Assembly (NCBI RefSeq): GCF_001642025.1
Contig: NZ_LWHO01000003.1
Span: 411,279-475,278 of the forward strand
Length of the DNA stretch: 64,000 bases
Direction of reading: 5' to 3'
DNA from: Cutibacterium namnetense
GTDB lineage: Bacteria; Actinomycetota; Actinomycetes; Propionibacteriales; Propionibacteriaceae
Shown: positions 56,720-64,000 of the stretch, in pieces
Layout: each line of letters starts with the position of its first letter
Numbering within the stretch: position 1 is the first letter of the stretch
Translations under genes and position numbers: made by a program
Notes under the pieces: model-generated
Seen by the model: the letters and a program-made list of their open reading frames with translations, nothing else
Database searches by the model: none
What the model was told of the DNA's origin: nothing

Positions 56720-57916
56720 ATGCTGCGTTTCCTTACCGCCGGGGAGTCCCACGGCCCTGCTCTTGTCGCGACGATGGAGGGCATCCCAGCCCACGTCCGA
56801 GTCGGAGCCGTAGAGATTTCCGAGGAGTTGCGACGTCGCCGTCTCGGGGCGGGGCGAGGGGCCCGTATGTCTTTCGAGACTGACGAGTTGGAGTTGATTG
56901 CCGGATTTCGACACGGGGAGACCTTGGGCGATCCCATAGCGATCCGGATCGGCAATTCGGAATGGGAGAAGTGGCGCACTGTCATGGCTCCTGGGCCGGT
57001 AGCCTCCGAAGAGCTGGCTAGTCAGGCCCGGGGAGCTGCACTCACGCGACCCCGCCCAGGTCATGCCGACCTAGCTGGCATGCAGAAGTACGACTTTGAT
57101 GAGGCCCGGCCAATCCTCGAGCGTGCCTCTGCTCGTGAGACTGCTGCCCGAGTCGCGTTGGGGGCGATTGCGAAGGCCTTCCTTAAGCAGGCCCTCGACG
57201 TCGAGGTGCTTTCCCACGTGGTGTCCCTGGGGCCTGTCACGGCTCCTAATAATCTACGTCCGAGGCCGGGTGACCGGAATCGTATCGATGCTGATCCAGT
57301 GCGGTGTGCCGACCCGGCCACGAGCGAGCGTATGGTTGCGGAAATCGAGGCTTGCCGCAAGGAAGGCGACACCCTAGGAGGCGTCGTCGAGGTGCTGGCC
57401 TACGGCCTACCGGCCGGGCTGGGATCGCATAGCCAGGCAGATCGCCGGCTGGATGCTCGCCTAGCCGGAGCCCTCATGGGTATTCAGGCTATAAAAGGAG
57501 TCGAGCTCGGTGAGGGCTTCGACCTGGCTCGACGCCGAGGATCACAGGCTCATGACTGGATGGAGCCGACCGAGGGCGGTATTCATCGGATGAGTGACCA
57601 TGCCGGTGGCACCGAGGGAGGCATGTCGACTGGTCAAGTACTACGGGTACGTGCAGCCATGAAGCCAATCGCCACTGTGCCGCGGGCATTGCCGACCGTC
57701 GACGTGACCACCGGCGAGGCCGCCAAGGCTCACCATCAGCGTTCCGACGTGTGTGCGGTTCCCGCCGCCGGCGTGGTTGCTGAGGCCATGGTCGCATTAG
57801 TGGTGGCTGAGTACGCCTTGGAGAAATTTGGCGGGGATTCGGTGGCTGAGACTCGTCGCAATGCGCAGGCCTACCTGGGTCGTCTCGCTGAGCGCGGTTT
57901 GACGGTGGCGCCGTGA
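56720..57916 (+). CDS. aroC: Chorismate synthase
   Basis: This 398-residue FMN-dependent enzyme eliminates phosphate from EPSP to give chorismate. Family signatures are [15 protein letters not shown] at the N-terminus and [29 protein letters not shown] and the C-terminal [17 protein letters not shown] are also present. ATG 56720 is chosen by homology; only a weak GAAAGA precedes it, 13 bp after aroE. It overlaps aroK by GTGA. Confidence 0.97.
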   Translation: MLRFLTAGESHGPALVATMEGIPAHVRVGAVEISEELRRRRLGAGRGARMSFETDELELIAGFRHGETLGDPIAIRIGNSEWEKWRTVMAPGPVASEELASQARGAALTRPRPGHADLAGMQKYDFDEARPILERASARETAARVALGAIAKAFLKQALDVEVLSHVVSLGPVTAPNNLRPRPGDRNRIDADPVRCADPATSERMVAEIEACRKEGDTLGGVVEVLAYGLPAGLGSHSQADRRLDARLAGALMGIQAIKGVELGEGFDLARRRGSQAHDWMEPTEGGIHRMSDHAGGTEGGMSTGQVLRVRAAMKPIATVPRALPTVDVTTGEAAKAHHQRSDVCAVPAAGVVAEAMVALVVAEYALEKFGGDSVAETRRNAQAYLGRLAERGLTVAP

Positions 57917-58422
57917 TTGCTCTCATCGGGGCCCCCGGATCAGGTAAGTCGACCGTCGGGGCGTTGCTGGCCCAGCGTCTTGGGGAAGAGTTCGTCGATG
58001 TTGATGCCTTGATCGAGCAGGCTGAGGGACGCGACATTCCGGAGATTTTCCTGGCTGAGGGGGAGCCGTATTTTCGCAAGGTCGAGAGACGAGAGACGCT
58101 TGCAGCCCTTGAGCGCGGCGGCGTGGTGTCCTTGGGTGGGGGTGCTCCGGTTGACGTCGAGGTCGGTAAGGCTCTGGATCAAGTGTGCGTTGTCTGGTTG
58201 GACGTCTCGGCTCGTACTGCCGCAGATCGAGTCGGGCTCAAGGACACCGGCCGTCCCTTGTTGGGAAGCCAGGTGCATTCGCAGTTGGTGCGCCTCATGA
58301 AGGAGAGGCAGGCTGTCTACCAGCGCCCCGCAACGATACGGGTGGCCACCGACACGCTGGCACCGGAACAAGTCGTCGACGTCATCGTGTCCGAACTAGC
58401 CGAGTTAGAGGGGGAGGCGTGA
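57913..58422 (+). CDS. aroK: Shikimate kinase
   Basis: This 169-residue P-loop kinase phosphorylates shikimate at O3. Walker A is GAPGSGKST (about 6-14). The shikimate-binding Asp and Arg are in [19 protein letters not shown], and GGGAP follows near 77. The lid Arg is in [11 protein letters not shown] 57913 overlaps the aroC stop and the gene overlaps aroB by GTGA. Confidence 0.96.
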   Translation: MIALIGAPGSGKSTVGALLAQRLGEEFVDVDALIEQAEGRDIPEIFLAEGEPYFRKVERRETLAALERGGVVSLGGGAPVDVEVGKALDQVCVVWLDVSARTAADRVGLKDTGRPLLGSQVHSQLVRLMKERQAVYQRPATIRVATDTLAPEQVVDVIVSELAELEGEA

Positions 58423-59504
58423 ACCTCGTTGAGGTTGCCACGGTCAAGCCTTACCAGGTGAGGATCGATTCAGGAGCGATCCATGAGCTGGCTGACTGGG
58501 TTGCAGGACGCCAAGCAGCCGTGGTATGTCCGCAGACCCTGGTACATCTGGTACCTCGCTTTGGTATTGACGACCCCGTGATCATCGAGATTCCCGACGC
58601 CGAGGCCGCCAAAACCCCCGAGGTTCTCGTTGATGGTTGGCGCAGGCTGGCTGAGGCCAACATAACCCGTGAAGACATCATCGTCGGGTTTGGCGGGGGA
58701 GCCACTACCGATGTTGCGGGATTTCTAGCCGCCACGTGGATGCGAGGGATTGACGTCATCCAAGTTCCGACGACGGTGCTGGCTATGGCCGACGCCGCGA
58801 TTGGTGGCAAGACCGGCATCAACATTCCTGCCGGAAAAAACCTTGTCGGCGCCTTCCACGAACCCATCGGTGTTCTGTGTGACACGGATCTGCTGAGGAC
58901 CCTGCCAGTGCGAGAGGTGCGTTCCGGCCTGGCTGAGATTGTCAAATGCGGGTTCATCGAGGACCCGGTGATCCTCGACCTCATCTCTGACGATCCGCGG
59001 GCGGGCCTCGATGTCACCTCCCAGACTTTCGTTGAGATGTTAACGCGTGCGATTACCGTCAAAGCTGGTGTGGTGAGCGCGGATCTGCAGGAGCGGACGT
59101 CCTCGGGCAGCGAAGTCGGACGCGAGAGGCTCAACTATGGCCACACCTTGGCCCACGCTATTGAGGCGCACAAGCATTTCACATGGCGTCATGGTGAGGC
59201 TGACGCGGTCGGCATGGTCTTCGCGGCGGAGCTATCGCACCGGTACTTGGGGCTGCCCGACGAAGTCGTTACGCGTACCCGAGCTATCTTGTCTGCTATC
59301 GGTTTGCCCGTTACCTGTGACGAGGTCGCTTGGGCAGACCTGCGCGAGATGATCAACCTGGACAAGAAGACCAGGGTAGACCCGCAGACCGGACGTCGGG
59401 TGCTGCGGTTTGTTGGTATTCACAAGCCCGGTCAGGTTGCCATGATCGTCGATCCGGACGAAGCCGCACTGGCCGAGTGCTACGACCGGTGTTTAGCAAG
59501 GTAA
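58419..59504 (+). CDS. aroB: 3-dehydroquinate synthase
   Basis: This 361-residue NAD- and metal-dependent cyclase converts DAHP to 3-dehydroquinate. NAD-binding GGGATTDVAGFLAATWMRG and TTVLAMADAAIGGKTGIN are present. The metal ligands are in the Glu of GLAEIVKCGF, the His of NYGHTLAHAIE and HFTWRHGEADAVGM. GTG 58419 has GGGGGAGG upstream within aroK. It is the last gene of the aro series; no aroQ/aroD follows. A 10-bp hairpin starts directly after its stop. Confidence 0.97.
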   Translation: MNLVEVATVKPYQVRIDSGAIHELADWVAGRQAAVVCPQTLVHLVPRFGIDDPVIIEIPDAEAAKTPEVLVDGWRRLAEANITREDIIVGFGGGATTDVAGFLAATWMRGIDVIQVPTTVLAMADAAIGGKTGINIPAGKNLVGAFHEPIGVLCDTDLLRTLPVREVRSGLAEIVKCGFIEDPVILDLISDDPRAGLDVTSQTFVEMLTRAITVKAGVVSADLQERTSSGSEVGRERLNYGHTLAHAIEAHKHFTWRHGEADAVGMVFAAELSHRYLGLPDEVVTRTRAILSAIGLPVTCDEVAWADLREMINLDKKTRVDPQTGRRVLRFVGIHKPGQVAMIVDPDEAALAECYDRCLAR

Positions 59505-59531
59505 AGCGTTCGGATGTCAATTCCGAACGCT
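59505..59531. terminator. Terminator hairpin after aroB
   Basis: Perfect 10-bp arms AGCGTTCGGA and TCCGAACGCT surround a 7-nt loop. The left arm begins on the base after the aroB TAA. The downstream run is ACGGGCTTTCG, so only a short T stretch. It sits between the convergent aro operon and the capA-like gene. Confidence 0.7.
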
Positions 59532-59644
59532 ACGGGCTTTCGCCGGTTCGACGTAGCCTTTCCTAACTAGCGAGTTCTCCCACGGAATGGCACGTGTTTA
59601 GTTACACCAGCACTTGGGAAACGCAGCAGCGGGTCAGTTGGGAC

Positions 59645-60890
59645 TTAGGCTTCGCTAACGCCGTTGACCCCAAGTGACTCGACGGTCCGGGAAACATCTC
59701 GTTGGGCATTCTTGAGCTTCGCCTTATTCCCTATGCCCGACTTAAGCTCAGTATCGACGGCATGAATTCGGATCGGACCGTCGTTCTTAGAACCAATAAG
59801 GATCGGAATGTACTCAGCCTTCGTCGTCGAGACCTTCCCAGATCGCACCGTGAAGGTGACCCGACCGACGACCCCTTCGTCGGTGCCGGGCATGTTAGAG
59901 GATTGCTGGGCAACGAGATTCCCCAGCCCATACATGACGATCTTGCCGTTCATCCGCGTCCATGGCTCAACGACGTGGCTATGGTGGCAGTAAACCATGT
60001 CAACGGCGGGAGACGCGGTAAGGCGCTGTGCTAGCCGAATCTGTTCCTCGGTCGGCTCATGGTGATATTCGAGGCCAGAGTGAGCCGCGACGATGACAAT
60101 GTCCGCGCCAGCCTTCTTTGCCGCTTCTGCCCTCTTGATGAGGTGGTCTGCCTCGATGTCACTCCACGCCCATGGTGTGCTCTTGGGAGGGGTCGATCCG
60201 TTGAGGCCATAAGCCCCCGAAACCAGGCCCAGCTTGAGGCCTTTGCTCACAATGACGGGGGGGGGTATCAGCCTCATGCTTAGTTCGGGCTGTGCCGGAA
60301 TGCTGAACATGCGCGGCGTCCAGAGCGTCAAGGGTGGCCTTCACACCTGGCATGCCACGGTCGAAAAAGTGGTTCGAGGCGGTACTGCAGGCGTCGAATC
60401 CGACAGCAGCGATCGCCTTGGCGATCTCAGCGGGCACTGCGAACTCTGGATAGCCGGAGTACTGAGAACCTGTGCGGGCGACGGGTACCTCCTCGTGGCA
60501 GATCGACACGTCGGCGTTGCGCAGGATAGGCGCAACAGTTCCGAACATCGGCGCGAAATCGTTCTTTCCGTGGCCATCTTCCCGCGCTGTGCGCCACGTG
60601 GAAGGGTGCCAGAGCAGGTCCCCGGAGACAGTGATAGTCAGTGATCCGTTGCTGCTGCGATGGATCGATGGCTGGGTGGCGGCTATCTTCGTGGGCGTAG
60701 CGGACGTCACCTTTGCAGGCGTGGGTCCAACGGTTGAGCGTGATGGCACGGCGGAGGCCGTCGACGTGCTTGTTGAGGTCGCAGGGAGAGGTACAGCGGT
60801 GTCGTCAGGCGGCGGCGTGGTGGCGCATCCACTAGCCATGAGCCCGGTGACCAAGGCCGCTACCGCCCATTCTCGTCGAGGCAACACCAT
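59645..60890 (-). pseudogene. CapA/PgsA-family lipoprotein gene, frameshifted at a G9 run
   Basis: Translation starts at ATG 60890 with MVLPRREWAVAALVTGLMASGC, a lipoprotein-type signal. A Ser/Thr/Pro-rich linker and the CapA domain follow (TVSGDLLW, RNADVSICHEEV, ASNHFFDRG). In the C9 run of this strand (60257-60265 on plus) the frame is lost. Read with eight C it continues ADTPPVIVSKGLKLGLVSG, then AAHSGLEYHHEPTEEQ and CHHSHVVEPW, to the stop at 59645. That gives a whole protein of about 414 residues. CapA proteins are metallophosphatase-like and tied to poly-gamma-glutamate or capsule. The ATG follows the ppk2 stop directly with GGAG upstream. Confidence 0.88.
60257..60265. repeat. G9 homopolymer in the capA-like gene
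   Basis: Nine consecutive G on the plus strand (C on the coding strand), one more than the open frame needs. Such tracts are prone to slipped-strand mispairing. Confidence 0.9.
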
Positions 60891-61841
60891 TTAGTCTCCA
60901 ACCATGTCTCGGGCTCGACGCACTAACCTCGGATCAGGCTGTCCGACGACATCCACATCTTTACCTTCGTAATCATATTGCGACAAGAAGTACCTCATCG
61001 CATTAAGACGCGCGCGTTTTTTGTCATTGGACTTGACACATATCCACGGCGCAGCATCGGTGTCGGTAGCGGCAAACATCTCTTCTTTGGCACGGGTGTA
61101 ATCGTCCCAGCGCCCTAGCGACTACAAATCCATAGGGGAGAGCTTCCAGCGGCGTACCGGATCGAGCTGACGAATTGCGAACCGGGTGCGCTGCTCTTGC
61201 CGGGTGACCGAAAACCAGAACTTCGTGACATGTATGCCCGATTCGATCATCATCTCTTCGAGGATCGGGGCTTGCCGAAGAAAAATTCGATGCTCCTCAT
61301 CGGTGCAAAACCCCATGACCCGTTCGACGCCACCGCGGTTGTACCACGAGCGGTCAAGCAGCACGATTTCTCCGGTCGTAGGCAGGTGCTGAATGTAACG
61401 CTGGAAATTCCATTGGCCCAGTTCGCGATCTGACGGTTTGTCGAGGGCTACAACGCGACAACGACGCGGGTTGAGGTGTTCGCTGAATCTCTTAATGGCC
61501 CCACCTTTGCCTGCGGCGTCGCGACCTTCAAAGACGATGACGTGACGCTCGCCGGTATCGTCGATGGAGTACTGGAGTTTCAGTAGCTCAATCTGCAATA
61601 GCCTCTTTTGAGTTTCGTACTCGCGACGATCCATGAGATTCGGGTACGGATAATCCTCGTGCCAGGTTTCCACAGCTGAGCCGTCCGGGGCGATAAGTTC
61701 GGGGTCGTCGCCATGCTCATCCGAGTCGACGACGTATCCGGCATCAGCCACCAGGTCAATAAATTCACGCAACGAGTGCTGGTCGGAATCCGTGGCGGGG
61801 TCGAAACTGACCTGCAGCTGGCTGGGATCGAGGTCGTGCAT
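60891..61841 (-). pseudogene. ppk2: Polyphosphate kinase 2 gene interrupted by an in-frame amber codon
   Basis: PPK2 uses polyphosphate to phosphorylate nucleotides. The frame from ATG 61841 has Walker A FEGRDAAGKGGAIKRF, the ALDKPSDRELGQW block and Walker B LLDRSWYNRGGVERVMGF. The lid RRWKLSPMDL leads into TAG at 61124-61122. Without any frame change the sequence goes on as SLGRWDDYTRAKEEMF and ICVKSNDKKRARLNAMRYFL to a TAA at 60893-60891. The full length would be 316 residues with the amber position read as sense. The truncated 239-residue product lacks the last roughly 76 residues. Start context TACCGT-N6-ATG suggests leaderless expression. Confidence 0.88.
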
Positions 61842-61847
61842 GACCTC

Positions 61848-61853
61848 ACGGTA
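61848..61853 (-). promoter_or_regulatory. Candidate leaderless -10 element for ppk2
   Basis: On the minus strand TACCGT is followed by 6 nt and the ATG at 61841. The spacer GAGGTC resembles a ribosome site but touches the start codon. Confidence 0.4.
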
Positions 61854-62125
61854 TCGTCGTCGTGGGGTAGCGGGGCGGCCTCACGGTGAACGGACGGTAA
61901 CGCTGTGATCTTCACTAGGTATCTACCTGCCCAGCACGAGGACCATCCGTTGTGGGTAGGACATCGGGTAAAACCTCACCAATCGATACTGTCGTTGGCT
62001 GAGGCGACGCTCTCCTGGGCAACCGGTCACACTGGGATTCCGCTACACTTGCCGAGGATGGGCAACGTGACTTGCCGCCACCACCCGTCCATCTCCCATC
62101 CGACGATTCCGAAAGGGCCCGACCC

Positions 62126-62695
62126 GTGGTTATCTCCACCAATGACATCAAGAACGGCACCGTTCTCGACCTCGACGGCCAGCTGTGGACGGTCATCTGG
62201 TTCCAGCACCACAAACCGGGTAAGGGCAACACCGTCGTGCGTACCAAGCTCAAGCACGTGCTGAGCGGGAAAGTTGTTGATCGCACTTTCAACTCCGACG
62301 TCAAGATTGAGTCGGCTGAAGTTGATCGTCGCGACATGCAGTACCTCTACCAGGATGGCGACACCTATATTTTCATGGACGAGTCGACCTACGAGCAGCT
62401 GCCCATCCCGACCGAGGTCGTCGGTGACGCCAAGGACTTCATGCTCGAGAACCAGACGGCAACTGTGGCTCTGCACGAGGGAAACCCGCTCTACATTGAT
62501 CTGCCAGCCTCGGTTGAGCTGGAGATCACCTACACCGAGCCTGGTCTACAGGGCGACCGCTCCACTGGTGGCACTAAGCCTGCGACTCTCGAGACTGGCC
62601 GTGAGATTCAGGTGCCGCTGTTCATCACCACGGGTGAAAAGGTCAAGGTCGACACCCGTTCCGGCGATTACCTCGGCCGCATCTCCGAGAAGTGA
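62126..62695 (+). CDS. efp: Elongation factor P
   Basis: This 189-residue three-beta-domain protein rescues ribosomes stalled at polyproline. The loop that enters the peptidyl-transferase centre is [15 protein letters not shown] (Lys near 32-34). The domain III signature [20 protein letters not shown] is at the end. GTG 62126 follows AAAGGG at 8 nt. A weak -10-like TACACT lies at 62044-62049. No EpmA/YmfI-type modification gene is nearby. It overlaps nusB by GTGA. Confidence 0.96.
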   Translation: MVISTNDIKNGTVLDLDGQLWTVIWFQHHKPGKGNTVVRTKLKHVLSGKVVDRTFNSDVKIESAEVDRRDMQYLYQDGDTYIFMDESTYEQLPIPTEVVGDAKDFMLENQTATVALHEGNPLYIDLPASVELEITYTEPGLQGDRSTGGTKPATLETGREIQVPLFITTGEKVKVDTRSGDYLGRISEK

Positions 62696-63483
62696 GCGCG
62701 AATACGGTTCCCACGCCTAACGACGAGGGCCCTATCGAGTGGATCGGCGACCTCGAGGTCAAGCGCGTTAGCGGGGACATCAAGAAGCACGCGGACCTCT
62801 CGACCCGGTCGAAAGCCCGTAAACAGGCTCTCGACATTCTGTTCGAAGCGGACCTCATGGGTACCGACCCCCTTGAGGTCCTTGCAGCTCGTCCAGGTGT
62901 CTTCACCAATCCGGTGAGGCCATTCGCGGCTGATTTGGTCCGTGGTGTGGCAGCCACCCAGGTTGGCCTTGATTCGATCCTGACTGATTGCCTTTCTGAA
63001 GGCTGGACACTGGCCCGAATGCCGCGGGTGGACCGTATCCTCGCCCGCCTTGGCGCGTTCGAGATCTTGCATACAGATACCCCGAATCCCGCGGTGATCT
63101 CGGAGGCAATCGAGTTGAGCGAGGAGTTCTCGACTGACGATTCGGCCCCCTTCCTCAACGGGCTTCTTGGTGCGGTCATCGCTCATGAGCCTGCCCGCGC
63201 CGAAGATCTACCGTCTGACGACGCGGCTTCTTCCAGCTTGCCAGTGTCAGACGAGGACATCGAGCAGCCGTCCAGCAAAATTGACGATGCTGAATCTATG
63301 TCTGGCGGGGCACACAGCGATCTTTCCCCTGCAGAAGTGGGCAATGTGGACTTGGCTAGCGGAAATGCCAGTGATGCTGAGCACTCCGCTGCTGGTACCG
63401 ATGTGACCGATGGAGAAAATCTCACCTCCGAAGTTGACGAATTAGCTACAGATCTCGACAAAACAGACGCAACCGACGGCTAA
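62692..63483 (+). CDS. nusB: Transcription antitermination factor NusB with acidic C-terminal extension
   Basis: The protein has 263 residues; typical NusB is about 140-190. The NusB core spans about 38-165 ([21 protein letters not shown] to [25 protein letters not shown]) and binds boxA RNA with NusE/S10. The N-terminal 36 residues precede the core. The last roughly 95 residues are Asp/Glu/Ser-rich and predicted disordered. GTG 62692 overlaps the efp stop. The efp-nusB pair is usual in actinobacteria. Confidence 0.95.
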   Translation: MSANTVPTPNDEGPIEWIGDLEVKRVSGDIKKHADLSTRSKARKQALDILFEADLMGTDPLEVLAARPGVFTNPVRPFAADLVRGVAATQVGLDSILTDCLSEGWTLARMPRVDRILARLGAFEILHTDTPNPAVISEAIELSEEFSTDDSAPFLNGLLGAVIAHEPARAEDLPSDDAASSSLPVSDEDIEQPSSKIDDAESMSGGAHSDLSPAEVGNVDLASGNASDAEHSAAGTDVTDGENLTSEVDELATDLDKTDATDG

Positions 63484-63502
63484 GCAGACTAATGTGCCGA
63501 AC

Positions 63503-63529
63503 GTCTCCATCGGGGTCCCCGGTGGAGAC
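63503..63529 (+). terminator. Hairpin after nusB
   Basis: Arms GTCTCCA (63503-63509) and TGGAGAC (63523-63529), extended inward by a T-G and a C-G pair, enclose a 9-nt loop. It begins 20 nt after the nusB stop. A second stem, ACCTCC (63528-63533) with GGAGGT (63545-63550), shares two bases with it, so the two exclude each other. Confidence 0.45.
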
Positions 63530-63575
63530 CTCCCGCTGTCGCGCGGAGGTGCTGCACACCTGATCGGAGGGGCTC

Positions 63576-63896
63576 GTGTCCATACCCACTCTTTCACCTG
63601 AACAGCTTTCGGCTGCTCGTGAAGCAGCGACACGGGCTAGAAGAGTCCGCGCTGACTTCAAAGCGAAAGTTCGCTCTGGGAACATGACGCTGTCTGAGGC
63701 CCTTGATACGGCCGTTAACGACGAGGTGCTTGCTCACGTCAAGGTCGTCGATTTACTCAAAGCTTTACCACGAGTCGGAGACAAGCGCGCTGCTGAAATT
63801 ATGGAGCGTCTCGAGATTGCTCCTAACCGGCGTATCCGGGGCCTTGGACGTCATCAGATTGCCGGACTGCGCGCTGAGTTCGACCGCCGCTGTTGA
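63576..63896 (+). CDS. mihF: Actinobacterial integration host factor
   Basis: This 106-residue nucleoid-associated DNA-bending protein is unrelated in fold to enteric IHF. It has the mIHF pattern: an N-terminal helix (LSPEQLSAAREAATRARRVR) followed by KVRSGNMTLSEAL. A helix-two-turn-helix region (LLKALPRVGDKRAAEIMERL) and RRIRGLGRHQIAGL follow. GTG 63576 has CGGAGGGG 3 nt upstream. It is typically followed by gmk, as seems the case here. No other start fits. Confidence 0.93.
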   Translation: MSIPTLSPEQLSAAREAATRARRVRADFKAKVRSGNMTLSEALDTAVNDEVLAHVKVVDLLKALPRVGDKRAAEIMERLEIAPNRRIRGLGRHQIAGLRAEFDRRC

Positions 63897-63948
63897 AACG
63901 ATCGTCCCTCGGTACAACTGCGTCGCTATGGACCATTAAGGTGTTCAT

Positions 63949-64000
63949 ATGAGTAGCGACCCCGTCATCCCTCAGGCCCGCGGCCTTCGTCATCCCGGCC
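63949..64000 (+). CDS. gmk: Start of a gene, probably guanylate kinase, cut by window end
   Basis: ATG 63949 is preceded by AAGGTG. Seventeen codons (MSSDPVIPQARGLRHPG) are visible before the window ends. No domain is seen yet. The gmk call rests only on the mihF-gmk order common in actinobacteria. Confidence 0.4.
   Translation, partial: MSSDPVIPQARGLRHPG

Noticed and set aside
60159-60331. Two separate overlapping genes in place of one frameshifted capA-like gene
   Set aside because: The two frames hold the first and second half of one CapA domain and join exactly by removing one base of the homopolymer. The second frame has no ribosome site at its first ATG.
60891-61079. Independent small gene of 62 codons downstream of ppk2
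   Set aside because: It is in the same frame as ppk2 and carries the missing PPK2 C-terminus, so it is the remnant behind the amber codon.

Overview
The window is an ordinary chromosomal segment of a high-GC Gram-positive bacterium, most likely a Cutibacterium/Propionibacterium relative close to C. acnes. The evidence is the moderately high G+C, frequent GTG starts, a PriA-type HisA, an actinobacterial integration host factor, a DUF349 protein, the ruvCAB-yajC-secDF-apt-rel order, and many genes that appear leaderless. The genus is an inference from gene content, not from a marker gene. No tRNA, rRNA, CRISPR array, insertion sequence or prophage was seen.

Layout: 1-4553 holds the 3' part of gltB and all of gltD (glutamate synthase), then a small membrane protein and a Tat-exported serine hydrolase. 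7135-8664 (minus) holds an HdeD-like membrane protein and an RpiR/MurR-type regulator. Divergent from the regulator, 8791-16671 is a carbohydrate island: MurNAc-6-P etherase (murQ), a MurNAc-type PTS EIIBC, a BadF/MurK-type sugar kinase, an exported Cys/His protein of unknown family, a GH1 6-phospho-beta-glycosidase and a lactose/cellobiose-family PTS (IIB, IIC, IIA). IIC is frameshifted at a T7 run. The island reads as cell-wall amino-sugar salvage with a disaccharide branch.

17057-29378 carries dnaE, a membrane protein, hisDCBH and hisA/priA, yebC, ruvCAB and yajC. 29409-36339 carries secD, secF, apt, a K+ channel with RCK domain, and a bifunctional (p)ppGpp synthetase/hydrolase. 36404-39814 holds a DUF349 protein, divergent from an MBL-fold hydrolase and hisS. 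39870-47506 is the accessory part: a DUF998-type membrane protein, a GNAT acetyltransferase, a 1477-residue double-ATPase activase related to 2-hydroxyacyl-CoA dehydratase activators with a divergent TetR regulator, and a GT-B-like glycosyltransferase closed by a 19-bp perfect hairpin.

47688-59504 is informational and biosynthetic: aspS, rarA, a DUF948 protein, alaS, ruvX, mltG, aroE, aroC, aroK, aroB. 59645-61841 (minus) holds two disrupted genes: ppk2, cut by an in-frame amber codon, and a CapA-family lipoprotein frameshifted in a G9 run. The window ends with efp, nusB (with a long acidic tail), mihF and the first codons of a probable gmk.

Two window-wide patterns stand out. Many start codons overlap the preceding stop (ATGA, GTGA, TTGA), which implies translational coupling. 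Nine genes without a Shine-Dalgarno sequence have a TANNNT hexamer exactly 6-7 nt before the start codon, the signature of leaderless transcription. Three genes carry single-site disruptions, two of them in homopolymers.
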